DNA from: HRBIN12 sp964640965
GTDB taxonomy: Bacteria > Actinomycetota > UBA4738 > HRBIN12
Length of the DNA stretch: 37,866 nt
Assembly (NCBI GenBank): GCA_964640965.1
Contig: CAZXJB010000007.1
Coordinates: forward strand, 1 to 37,866
Reading direction: 5' to 3'
A program made the translations under genes and the position numbers. Positions 7,317 through 15,456 of this stretch are shown one piece after another (the first letter of the stretch is position 1; every line of letters begins with the position of its first letter). A model generated the notes under the pieces. It was not told the origin of the DNA. It worked only from the letters and a program-made list of their open reading frames with translations, and did no database searches.

Positions 7317-9314
7317 CAGGAGCGTCTGGGCAGGCCCTCGCCGCGGACCGCCGCGCTCCCCGGGGTCGAGCTGCTCGGCGCGAGCTCCTCGCGGCGCGCC
7401 TGGGCCAGGCGCGCGGCGTGGGCCGCGGGCGTGGTCCTCGGCGTCGCGATCGGGTTGCGGCTCGGCGGCGGGTTCCCCGAACGCGGGGTCGTGGATCTCG
7501 CGCGCGCCTTCAACGCCTTCCAGGACTGGGTCATCACGCACCAGCGCACGCACCCGGTGTTCCGCCACGGGCTCGTGCCGCTCAAGGATCTCGTGAACTC
7601 CTCCTTCGACGGCCTCGTGCGACTGCTCTCGCGCATGACGTGGTTCGGCGCGATCGCGAGCGCGGCGCTCGTGTCCGGCGTCGCGGCGGGTTGGCGCAAG
7701 GGGGTGCTCGCCGCCGCGGGGTTCGGGGTGATGGCGATCCTCGGGCTGTGGCCGGAGAGCCTCGAGACGCTCGCGCTCATGGTGATGGCCGTGGTGGCGG
7801 CCCTCGCGGTCGGGATCCCTCTCGGGGTCTGGGCGGGGCGTCGGCCGGTCGCGGACCGGGTCCTGCGTCCGGTCCTCGACGCGATGCAGACGATCCCGGC
7901 CTTCTCCTACCTCGTGCCCCTCGTGCTCCTCTTCTCGATCGGGACGACGACCGCGCTGATCGCCACGGTCGTCTTCGCGCTTCCCCCGGCGATCCGCCTC
8001 ACGGCGCTCGGCATGAAGCTCGTCTCGCGGGGTTCGATCGAGGTCGGCGAGTCCTTCGGCGCGACCCCGAGGCAGCTGCTGCGCAAGGTGCAGCTGCCGC
8101 TCGCCAAGCCGCACATCATGCTCGGGGTGAACCAGACCATCATGATGGCCCTCGGGATGGTCGTGATCGCGGCCTCGGTCGGGTTCCGGGGTCTCGGCCG
8201 GGTCGTCTACAACGCCCTGCAGCGCAGAGACGTCGGCGAGGCCCTCGCCGGCGGCATCGCGATCGTGGTGCTCGCGATCGTGCTGGACCGGGTCACGATG
8301 GGATGGAGCCAGCGGGACCGGCGGCACCGGGGCGCCGACCGGATCCACCTCGGGCCCTGGTCGATCTCCCGCCGGCAGGCGTGGGGGCTCGCGCTCGTCG
8401 GGGTGACCCTGGCCGTGGGGTTCGGGCGCGAGATCCTGCGGCAGCAGGACTTCCCCGAGGTCTGGGGGGTGTCGATCTCGGAGCCCGTGAACCGGGCGGT
8501 GGCATGGCTGACGCTCCACGTGAGCGACGTGACCGAGGCGATGAGCGGCTCGATGATCCGCCTCGGCCTGGACCCGCTCCGCGACCTGCTCCTCGGGGTC
8601 CCGTGGTGGATGGTCGCGGGCGGGGCGGCCCTCGCCGCGTGGAAGGTCTCGCACCGGCTGGGGCTCACGACTCTCGCCTTCTGCTGCGTCGCGGGCGTGG
8701 GCGTCCTCGGGATGTGGGACATCTCGATGGACACGCTCAGCCAGGTGATCGTCGCCGTGGCCTCTTCGGTGGTGCTCGCGATCCCGATCGGGATCTGGTC
8801 CGCCTGGGACGATCGGGTCCAGCGCCTCCTGCGTCCGATCCTCGACGCGATGCAGACGATGCCGCAGTTCGTGTACCTCGTGCCGGTCGTCGCGCTCTTC
8901 AACGTCGGGCGGGTGCCCGGGGTGATCGCCGCGCTCGTGTACGCGCTCCCGCCGGGGATCCGGCTGACGGACGCGGGGATCCGCCAGGTGCCGCGCGAGA
9001 CCGTGGAGGCGGCGGCGGCCTTCGGCTCCACCCGGTGGCAGGTGCTGACGAAGGTGCAGCTGCCGCTCGCCCGACCGTCGATCCTGCTCGGGGTCAACCA
9101 GACGGTGATGATGGTCCTCTCGGTCGTGATCATCGCCGGCCTCGTCGGTGGCGGGGGGCTCGGGTACGAGGTGATCCAGGGGCTGTCGCACGATCCGGGG
9201 CGGGGGATGGTGGCCGGGATCTGCATCCTGCTGCTGGCCATCGTGATCGACCGGATCACGCAGACGATGGGACGGGTCCGGGGGGAGCCCTCCGGCTCGG
9301 GGGCGTCGGTGTGA
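7314..9314 (+). CDS. proW: Glycine betaine ABC transporter permease, two fused ProW domains
   Basis: This 666-residue membrane protein is about twice the length of a ProW permease and holds two complete MetI-like domains in tandem. The first carries LRPVLDAMQTIPAFSYLVP and the EAA-loop-like VGESFGATPRQLLRKVQLP. The second repeats these as LRPILDAMQTMPQFVYLVP and VEAAAAFGSTRWQVLTKVQLP. A single chain could therefore provide both halves of the translocation pore. Multiple hydrophobic segments flank each copy. ATG 7314 overlaps the stop of a five-codon minigene. The adjacent genes proV and proX complete a binding-protein-dependent importer. Similar fusions are known in the family; this one looks intact in both halves. 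Confidence 0.92.
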   Translation: MQERLGRPSPRTAALPGVELLGASSSRRAWARRAAWAAGVVLGVAIGLRLGGGFPERGVVDLARAFNAFQDWVITHQRTHPVFRHGLVPLKDLVNSSFDGLVRLLSRMTWFGAIASAALVSGVAAGWRKGVLAAAGFGVMAILGLWPESLETLALMVMAVVAALAVGIPLGVWAGRRPVADRVLRPVLDAMQTIPAFSYLVPLVLLFSIGTTTALIATVVFALPPAIRLTALGMKLVSRGSIEVGESFGATPRQLLRKVQLPLAKPHIMLGVNQTIMMALGMVVIAASVGFRGLGRVVYNALQRRDVGEALAGGIAIVVLAIVLDRVTMGWSQRDRRHRGADRIHLGPWSISRRQAWGLALVGVTLAVGFGREILRQQDFPEVWGVSISEPVNRAVAWLTLHVSDVTEAMSGSMIRLGLDPLRDLLLGVPWWMVAGGAALAAWKVSHRLGLTTLAFCCVAGVGVLGMWDISMDTLSQVIVAVASSVVLAIPIGIWSAWDDRVQRLLRPILDAMQTMPQFVYLVPVVALFNVGRVPGVIAALVYALPPGIRLTDAGIRQVPRETVEAAAAFGSTRWQVLTKVQLPLARPSILLGVNQTVMMVLSVVIIAGLVGGGGLGYEVIQGLSHDPGRGMVAGICILLLAIVIDRITQTMGRVRGEPSGSGASV

Positions 9315-9360
9315 GACCGACGGTGTTCGCGTGGGACCGACGGTACGGAAAGGGGGAAGC

Positions 9361-10392
9361 ATGCGAGGAACCGGCCTGAAGCGGCTCGTCCGCCTGGGGG
9401 GGCTGCTCGCGCTCGTCGCGCTCGTCGCGGCCGCGTGCAGCGATGTGCAGGAGGGCGGGTCGTCGGGTGGAGGGGCGACCGGCCCGACCCCGGATACGGT
9501 GGTTCCCGACCACCGGGACATCACGATCCGCATCGCCGTCAGCCCGTGGGACGGCTCGGCGGCGAACGCGAACGTGGCGAAGGTGCTGCTCGAGGACAAG
9601 CTCGGGTACACGGTCGAGCTCGTCGAGATCGACGAGTTCGCCCAGTTCCCCGCGCTCGCGAACGGCGACCTCGACGCGACCCTGGAGGTCTGGCCCTCCG
9701 GTCACGGCAAGGACTACAAGAAGTACATCGAGTCGGGCAACGGCGTGGTCGACGGCGGGGAGCTCGGCGTCATCGGGCAGATCGGGTGGTGGATCCCGAC
9801 GTACCTGCTCGAGGAGCAACCGGAGCTCGCGACCTGGGAGGGGCTCGCGGGCAACGAGGACCTGTTCCGGACGGCCGAGTCGGGCGACGCCGGGCAGATC
9901 CTCGACGGCGACCCGAGCTACGTCACCTTCGACCAGGCGATCGCCGACAACCTGGGCCTGAACCTGAAGGTCACCTACGCGGGATCCGAGGCGGCCGAGC
10001 TCGCGGCGCTCGACGCCGCGTACCAGAAGCAGGAGCCGATCCTGTTCTACTTCTGGACCCCGCACTGGGCGCACGCGCAGTACGACCTCACGATGATCGA
10101 GCTGCCCGAGGTCACGCCCGAGTGCGAGCAGGCCGCGATCGACGACCCGGACGCCTACGCGTGCGGCTACCCGCAGGACGTGCTGTACAAGGCGTTCCAC
10201 GAGGGACTGGAGCAGAAGGCGCCCTCGGCGTTCGCCTTCCTGTCGGCGATGTCCTACACGAACGAGGACCAGAACAGCATCGCGCTCGACATCCACAACG
10301 GCGTGGATCCCGAGGAGGCCGCCCGGACGTGGATCGACGCCCACCCGGACGTGTGGCAGCCCTGGGTGGACGCGGGCCTCGCCGCTGAGTGA
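9361..10392 (+). CDS. proX: Glycine betaine-binding lipoprotein
   Basis: This 343-residue solute-binding protein of the OpuAC/ProX family has a lipoprotein signal: a basic start, a hydrophobic run and a lipobox ending at C26 (LVAAAC), followed by a Gly/Ser/Thr-rich tether. The mature part opens with ITIRIAVSPWDGSAANA and contains DATLEVWPSGH and FYFWTPHWAH, where Trp and Tyr residues of this family form the aromatic cage for the quaternary ammonium group. The start is ATG 9361 behind GGGGGAAG; an in-frame upstream GTG lacks such a site and would bury the signal peptide. It is anchored outside the membrane and delivers substrate to ProW. Confidence 0.93.
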   Translation: MRGTGLKRLVRLGGLLALVALVAAACSDVQEGGSSGGGATGPTPDTVVPDHRDITIRIAVSPWDGSAANANVAKVLLEDKLGYTVELVEIDEFAQFPALANGDLDATLEVWPSGHGKDYKKYIESGNGVVDGGELGVIGQIGWWIPTYLLEEQPELATWEGLAGNEDLFRTAESGDAGQILDGDPSYVTFDQAIADNLGLNLKVTYAGSEAAELAALDAAYQKQEPILFYFWTPHWAHAQYDLTMIELPEVTPECEQAAIDDPDAYACGYPQDVLYKAFHEGLEQKAPSAFAFLSAMSYTNEDQNSIALDIHNGVDPEEAARTWIDAHPDVWQPWVDAGLAAE

Positions 10393-10406
10393 GCGGGATC
10401 GGAGCA

Positions 10407-10436
10407 CGGGGAGCGGTCCTTCCGGACCGCTCCCCG
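10407..10436 (+). terminator. Strong hairpin after proX
   Basis: A perfect 13-bp GC-rich stem (10407-10419 with 10424-10436) closes on a TTCC loop 15 bases after the proX stop. No T-run follows. It could terminate or protect the 3' end of a proVWX message, with partial read-through into the aldehyde dehydrogenase gene 24 bases further on. Confidence 0.65.
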
Positions 10437-10459
10437 CCACGGCCTCGAGGAGGTGCGAG

Positions 10460-11908
10460 GTGGGCGAGCACGCGCGGATGTGGATCGGCGGTCGCTGGGT
10501 CGACGGCGAGCGCACGTTCGAGGCGAGGAGCCCCTCGACCGGTGAGGTGATCGGCGAGGTCGCCGAGGGCTCGCGGGAGGACGCCCGGCGGGCGATCGAG
10601 GTGGCCAGGGCCGCGCAGCGGGGCTGGGCCTCGCTCTCCGCCTTCGACCGGGCCCGGGCGATGCGTCGGGTCGCCGAGGCGATCGACGCCCGGCGCGACG
10701 AGCTCGCGCGGACGCTCACGCTCGATCAGGGCAAGCCGCTTCGGGCCGAGGCCGAGGACGAGGTGGCCGAGCTCATCGCCTACTTCGAGATGGCCGCGGC
10801 GGACGCGACGCGCGTCGAGGGGCTCCTGCCCCCCTCGGTCGATGCCGGCAAACGCGTGCTGCTCCAGCGCGTGCCCCTCGGCGTCGTCTCGGTCATCAGC
10901 CCCTGGAACTGGCCGTACACCATGCCGGCGGAGATCCTGGCCCCGGCGATCGCCTACGGGAACACCGTGGTGTGGGTCCCGGCGCCGTCGACCTCGATCT
11001 GCGCTGTCCGCCTGGCCGAGTGCCTGGAGGCGGCGGACCTGCCTCCCGGCGTGGTGAACCTCGTGACGGGTCCCGGCCCGGTGGTGGGGGACGAGATCGC
11101 GGCGAACCCCGCCACCCAGGCCGTGGGGTTCATCGGGTCGATCGAGACCGGCCGCACGGTCGCGGCCCGCGCCGCGGGGAAGGAGCTGCTCTTGGAGATG
11201 GGCGGCAACGGTCCGCTCGTCGTGCTGGACGACGCCGACCTCGACCGCGCCGTCGAGGCGACCCTCGTGGCGTGCTTCCTGAACGCCGGGCAGAGCTGCA
11301 CGGCGGGGGAGCGGATCCTCGTCCAGCGCTCCGTCCTGGAGCCCTACGTCGATCGGCTGCTCGCCGCCGTGGAGCGCGAGATCCGCGTCGGCGACCCGTT
11401 CGATCCGGCCACCACGATGGGGCCGCTGAACAACGAGCCGACGGCCGAGAAGACCGACCGGCACGTCCGCGACGCGCTCGACCGCGGGGCCCGGCTGCTC
11501 GCGGGCGGCGAGCGGCTGCCGCAGGTCGGCTCGGACCTCTTCTACGCCCCGACCGTCCTCGTCGACGTCACCGACGAGATGGCGATCGCGCGCGAGGAGA
11601 CCTTCGGGCCGGTCGCCCCGATCTCGGCCATCGAGGATGAGGAGGAGGCGCTGCGGATCGTGGACGGCTCCCCGTACGGGCTGCTCGCCGCGGTGTTCAC
11701 CCGGGACCTCGCGCGCGGGCTCCGGTTCGCCGAGACGGTCCGCACCGGCTGGGTCAACGTGAACGAGGGCACCAACTACTGGGAGTCGCACCTGCCGTTC
11801 GGCGGACGGGCGGGCTCGATGAGCGGGGTCGGCAGGGTGGGCGGACGGTTCTCGATGGAGCGGCTGACCGAGCTGAAGACCATCGTCGTCGACCTCGGGA
11901 GCGGCTAG
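10460..11908 (+). CDS. Aldehyde dehydrogenase, possible betaine aldehyde dehydrogenase
   Basis: This 482-residue NAD(P)-dependent aldehyde dehydrogenase has the catalytic Cys280 in NAGQSCTAGERI, the general base Glu246 in LLLEMGGN, and the ISPWNWPY substrate/cofactor segment. It follows proX and lies near a choline dehydrogenase, so betaine aldehyde is the natural substrate guess. One oddity argues for caution: the cofactor-binding motif usually reading VVxKPA(E/S) is VVWVPAPSTS here, with valine in place of the conserved lysine. It may therefore belong to a divergent subfamily. The start is GTG 10460, with AGGAGG just upstream. A hairpin separates it from proX, so its level may differ from the transporter's. 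Confidence 0.8.
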   Translation: MGEHARMWIGGRWVDGERTFEARSPSTGEVIGEVAEGSREDARRAIEVARAAQRGWASLSAFDRARAMRRVAEAIDARRDELARTLTLDQGKPLRAEAEDEVAELIAYFEMAAADATRVEGLLPPSVDAGKRVLLQRVPLGVVSVISPWNWPYTMPAEILAPAIAYGNTVVWVPAPSTSICAVRLAECLEAADLPPGVVNLVTGPGPVVGDEIAANPATQAVGFIGSIETGRTVAARAAGKELLLEMGGNGPLVVLDDADLDRAVEATLVACFLNAGQSCTAGERILVQRSVLEPYVDRLLAAVEREIRVGDPFDPATTMGPLNNEPTAEKTDRHVRDALDRGARLLAGGERLPQVGSDLFYAPTVLVDVTDEMAIAREETFGPVAPISAIEDEEEALRIVDGSPYGLLAAVFTRDLARGLRFAETVRTGWVNVNEGTNYWESHLPFGGRAGSMSGVGRVGGRFSMERLTELKTIVVDLGSG

Positions 11909-11910
11909 CA

Positions 11911-11947
11911 GTTGCCCCCGCCGCAACGAACCTATCGGATGCGCAAC
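11911..11947 (+). promoter_or_regulatory. Predicted operator upstream of the demethylation operon
   Basis: GTTGC-N7-GCAAC occupies 11911-11927, with the same spacing as in the betA-proV gap. A further TGCGCAAC lies at 11940-11947, 20 bases on from the first GCAAC, about two helical turns. The same octamer occurs in the iclR-soxB gap at 25492-25499. The site fills the 65-base gap before the dimethylglycine oxidase gene, implying this operon has its own control point. Confidence 0.55.
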
Positions 11948-11973
11948 CAGCGGAGGGCATCATCGGAGGGACC

Positions 11974-14430
11974 ATGCGGGATCGAGCGCGCACCGTGATC
12001 GTCGGAGCCGGCATCGTCGGCGCGAGCGCCGCGTACCACCTGGCCGAGCTCGGGGAGACGGACGTCCTGGTGATCGACCAGGGGCCGCTCTTCGAGGCGG
12101 GGGGCTCCACCTCCCATGCGCCGGGGCTCGTGTTCCAGACCAACGGCTCCCGCACGATGTGCAAGATCGCCCAGGACACGGTCGCCCTGTACCGGTCGCT
12201 GGAGCTGGACGGCGAGCCGTGCTGGTACGAGGTCGGCTCGATCGAGGTCGCCACCACGCCCGAGCGGATGCGCGAGCTCCGCCGGCGCCTGGGCTTCGGC
12301 CGCGCCTGGGGCCTCGAGGGTGGCGAGCTCCTCGGCCCGCGCGAGGTCGCGGAGCGAAGCCCGCTGGTGAACCCCGACCACATCCTCGGCGGGTACTGGG
12401 TGCCCTCCGACGGCATCGCCAAGGCGGTCCGCATCGTGACCGCGCTCGCGCGGCGTGCCGAGGCCAAGGGTGTGGCGTTCGAGGGCGGGGTCACGGTGAC
12501 CGGGTTCGACGTGCGGGAGGGGCGCGTCCGTGGGGTCCGCACCGACCGAGGGGACATCGAGTGCGAGCGCGTCCTGATCTGCGCCGGCATCTGGGGCCCC
12601 ACGGTGGGCGCGATGCTCGGTGTGCCGATCCCGCTCGTCGCGGTCCAGCACCAGCTCGTCTGGACCGACCCGATCCCGGAGCTCGCCGGCGAGACGCGCG
12701 AGGTCGTGCACCCGCTGCTGCGGCACCAGGACCACTCGCTCTACTACCGACACCGCCAGGACCACTACGCCGTCGGCAACTACCGTCACGAGCCGCGGGT
12801 GACCCCGCGGTCCGAGATCCGCCACCCGAGCCAGCCTGGGCCGATGCCCTCGCTCATGCCGTTCACGCCCGAGGACTTCGACGAGGCCGAGGCCGAGACC
12901 GAGCGGTTGCTCCCCGCCCTCAAGGGCCGGATGCGGCCGTCGGACCCGACACGATCGATCAACGGGATGTTCTCGTTCACACCCGACGGCGGCTCCATCG
13001 TGGGCGAGAGCACGACCGTGCGGGGAGCTTGGGTGTGCGAGGCGGTCTGGGTGACCCACGCCGCGGGGATGGCGCGTCAGGTCGCCGAGTGGATGGTCGG
13101 GGGGCAGCCGAGCCTGGAGCTCGCGGAGGCCGACGCCAACCGCTTCTACCCCCATATGACGACCCCTCCCTACGTGCTCGAGCGCGGGAAGCAGCAGTAC
13201 CGGGAGGTCTACGACATCATCCACCCGCGCCAGCAGATGGCGCGCCCCCGGGAGCTGCGGCTCTCGCCCTGGTACGAGCGGCAGGTCGCGCTCGGCGCGT
13301 CGTTCATCTCGGCGGCGGGATGGGAGCGCCCCCAGTGGTACGAGGCGAACCGCCCGCTGCTCAGGGGCGCGCCGTGGGAGCGGCGGGACGAGTGGTCGGG
13401 CATGCTCTGGTCCCCGATCGAGGGGGCGGAGCACCTCGCGACCCGCGAGCGGGCGGGGCTGTTCGACCTCACGGCGTACCTGAAGATCGCCGTGGAGGGG
13501 CCCGATGCGCTCGGCTTCCTGGAGCGCGTGTGCGCGAACCGGATCGATCGCCCCGTTGGCTCGCTGATCTACACCTCGATGCTCACGGCGAGGGGCACGA
13601 TCCGTTGCGACGTCGTCGTGACGCGCCTCGCCGAGGACCGCTTCATGGTCGTGACCGGGGGCGGCTCGGGGATGCACGACCTCGCCTGGATCCGCCGCCA
13701 GCTCCTTGGGGGCGAGCGGGTGCAGATCGAGGACCGGCCGATGTTCACGCTCGGCCTGTGGGGTCCGCGCTCGCGCGAGATCCTGGCGGCCGTCACCGAG
13801 GCCGACCTGTCGAACGGGGCCTTCCCGTACATGACCGCCCGCTGGATCGACCTCGGCGAGGTCCCGGTGCTCGCGCAGCGGATCAGCTACGTCGGTGAGC
13901 TCGGCTGGGAGCTGTACGGGCCGATGGAGATGGGGAGGCGCGCCTGGGACCTCCTCTGGGAGGCCGGGCGTGAGGCCGAGCTCGTCGCGGCCGGTCTCGG
14001 CGCGTTCGACTCGCTGCGCCTGGAGAAGGGGTACCGGCTGTGGGGCCAGGACATCGATACCGAGCACGACCCGATCGAGGCGGGGCTCGGGTTCGCGGTG
14101 CGCTGGGACAAGGACTTCCAGGGCAAGCAGGCGCTGGAGGCGGTGCGCGATCGGGGTCCGGTGCGGCGCCTCGTCTGCATGACGCTGGACGACCCCGAGC
14201 GCGTGGTGATGGGCAAGGAGCCGGTGTGGGCCGAGGACCGGGTGGTCGGGTACGTGACGTCCGCGGGCTACGGCTACACCGTCGGCCGTGGGATCGCCTA
14301 CGGCTACCTGCCGTCGGGCCTCGCTCGCGAGGGCACGGCGGTCGAGATCGAGTACCTGGGCGAGCGGCTGGCGGCGACCGTCACCGCCGAGCCGCTCGTC
14401 GACCCGAAGGGCGAGCGACTGAGGAGCTGA
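11974..14430 (+). CDS. Dimethylglycine oxidase/dehydrogenase-like flavoprotein with GcvT domain
   Basis: This 818-residue two-module enzyme closely resembles dimethylglycine oxidase of Arthrobacter (about 830 residues). The N-terminal DAO-type FAD domain opens with VIVGAGIVGASAAYHLAE and has the family block GGSTSHAPGLVFQTNGS. The C-terminal half, from about residue 430, is a tetrahydrofolate-binding GcvT/aminomethyltransferase fold ending near LGERLAATVTAEPLVDP. The reaction is oxidative N-demethylation of dimethylglycine to sarcosine, with the methyl carbon trapped as 5,10-methylene-THF. The start is ATG 11974, with GGAGGG immediately upstream. It leads a seven-gene operon whose next member begins one base after its stop. 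Sarcosine dehydrogenase is a possible alternative; a separate soxBDAG set in the window favours dimethylglycine. Confidence 0.88.
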   Translation: MRDRARTVIVGAGIVGASAAYHLAELGETDVLVIDQGPLFEAGGSTSHAPGLVFQTNGSRTMCKIAQDTVALYRSLELDGEPCWYEVGSIEVATTPERMRELRRRLGFGRAWGLEGGELLGPREVAERSPLVNPDHILGGYWVPSDGIAKAVRIVTALARRAEAKGVAFEGGVTVTGFDVREGRVRGVRTDRGDIECERVLICAGIWGPTVGAMLGVPIPLVAVQHQLVWTDPIPELAGETREVVHPLLRHQDHSLYYRHRQDHYAVGNYRHEPRVTPRSEIRHPSQPGPMPSLMPFTPEDFDEAEAETERLLPALKGRMRPSDPTRSINGMFSFTPDGGSIVGESTTVRGAWVCEAVWVTHAAGMARQVAEWMVGGQPSLELAEADANRFYPHMTTPPYVLERGKQQYREVYDIIHPRQQMARPRELRLSPWYERQVALGASFISAAGWERPQWYEANRPLLRGAPWERRDEWSGMLWSPIEGAEHLATRERAGLFDLTAYLKIAVEGPDALGFLERVCANRIDRPVGSLIYTSMLTARGTIRCDVVVTRLAEDRFMVVTGGGSGMHDLAWIRRQLLGGERVQIEDRPMFTLGLWGPRSREILAAVTEADLSNGAFPYMTARWIDLGEVPVLAQRISYVGELGWELYGPMEMGRRAWDLLWEAGREAELVAAGLGAFDSLRLEKGYRLWGQDIDTEHDPIEAGLGFAVRWDKDFQGKQALEAVRDRGPVRRLVCMTLDDPERVVMGKEPVWAEDRVVGYVTSAGYGYTVGRGIAYGYLPSGLAREGTAVEIEYLGERLAATVTAEPLVDPKGERLRS

Positions 14431-14431
14431 G

Positions 14432-15127
14432 ATGGCCGGAGACGACATCGACCTCGGCAGCCTGTCGGACGAGGAGCTCGTCCGACAGATGCACGACGAC
14501 CTGTACGACGGTCTCGCCGACGAGATCGTCGAGGGGACCCAGATCCTGCTCGGCCGCGGCTGGGCGCCGGACAAGGTCCTGAACGACGCCCTCGTGGAGG
14601 GCATGCGGATCGTCGGTGTGGACTTCCGCGACGGCATCCTGTTCGTCCCGGAGGTGCTCCTCGCGGCGAACGCGATGAAGGCGGGGATGGAGGTCCTGCG
14701 CCCCCTGCTCGCCGAGACCGGCGCCGAGCGCATCGGCAAGGTCGTGATCGGGACGGTCAAGAACGACATCCACGACATCGGCAAGAACCTCGTCGCGATG
14801 ATGCTCGAGGGCGCCGGGTTCGAGGTCATCGACCTCGGCATCAACAACCCGGTCGAGAACTACCTCGCCGCGCTCGAGGAGCACGAGCCCGACATCCTCG
14901 GCATGTCCGCCCTGCTCACGACCACGATGCCGTACATGAAGGTCGTGATCGACACGCTCGTCGAGCGGGGCATCCGCGACCGTTACATCGTCATGGTGGG
15001 CGGGGCACCGCTGAACGAGGAGTTCGGTCGTGCGATCGGCGCCGACGCCTACTGCCGCGACGCCGCGATCGCCGCCGAGACGGCGAAGCAGCTGATCCAG
15101 GCCCGTCGGGCCCGGGTGGCCGTCTGA
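14432..15127 (+). CDS. mtgC: Corrinoid (B12-binding) protein, MtgC/MttC-like
   Basis: This 231-residue methyl carrier has the two domains of MtbC/MttC/MtgC proteins. An N-terminal four-helix cap spans about residues 10-95. A Rossmann-like cobalamin domain follows, with the signature NDIHDIGKNL giving D112-x-H114-x2-G117, where H114 is the lower cobalt ligand. The later GMSALLTTTM and VGGAPL segments line the nucleotide tail. It would accept a methyl group from the MttB-type protein and hand it to the MtgA-like protein, both in this operon. It starts one base after the flavoprotein stop, with GAGGAG inside the upstream coding end. No fused methyltransferase domain is present, so partners must dock. 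Confidence 0.93.
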   Translation: MAGDDIDLGSLSDEELVRQMHDDLYDGLADEIVEGTQILLGRGWAPDKVLNDALVEGMRIVGVDFRDGILFVPEVLLAANAMKAGMEVLRPLLAETGAERIGKVVIGTVKNDIHDIGKNLVAMMLEGAGFEVIDLGINNPVENYLAALEEHEPDILGMSALLTTTMPYMKVVIDTLVERGIRDRYIVMVGGAPLNEEFGRAIGADAYCRDAAIAAETAKQLIQARRARVAV

Positions 15128-15138
15128 GTGGGGCGGGC

Positions 15139-15456
15139 GTGAGCGCCGAGGCCGAGCTCCAGATCATCCGCTGGCGCGACATCCCCGCCCAGGTCATCGC
15201 CCGGCGGGGGCGCGAGACCGCGCGCCGGCTCATGCCCGAGTCGTTCCAGGAGGCGATCGACGCGGCGGCGATGGTCGCCGGCCTCACGGGCTCGGACGAG
15301 TACGCCGCGAGCTTCCGCACGGAGCGTCGTCCCTGCGGGGAGGACCTCGAGGCCGAGGCGGAGGCCGCCTATCAGGAGCTCCTGCAGGAGTGGACGCCAG
15401 AGGTCCTGCGGGCTGCCATCCGCAGCGGCGGGCTCCGGGAGGGGGGTGCGGCATGA
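15139..15456 (+). CDS. Small PF13769-like ('virulence factor' family) protein
   Basis: This 105-residue soluble protein has the motif WRDIPAQVIARRGRE near residue 12 and conserved KxxP/RxxMPESFQEAIDAAA-type text typical of the family labelled 'virulence factor' (PF13769). That label is not informative here. From memory, such proteins accompany MttB/corrinoid clusters in other bacteria, which I cannot verify offline. No catalytic residues, signal or membrane segment are visible; there is one cysteine, in RRPCGED. The start is GTG 15139, and the stop overlaps the next start as ATGA. Its position between the corrinoid protein and the methyl-THF transferase points to an accessory role in the demethylase complex, which is inference. 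Confidence 0.72.
   Translation: MSAEAELQIIRWRDIPAQVIARRGRETARRLMPESFQEAIDAAAMVAGLTGSDEYAASFRTERRPCGEDLEAEAEAAYQELLQEWTPEVLRAAIRSGGLREGGAA

Noticed and set aside
7113..9611. 832-codon minus-strand frame opposite proW
   Set aside because: It is low-complexity His/Asp/Arg-rich sequence typical of high-GC antisense frames, and proW on the plus strand has clear family motifs in both halves.
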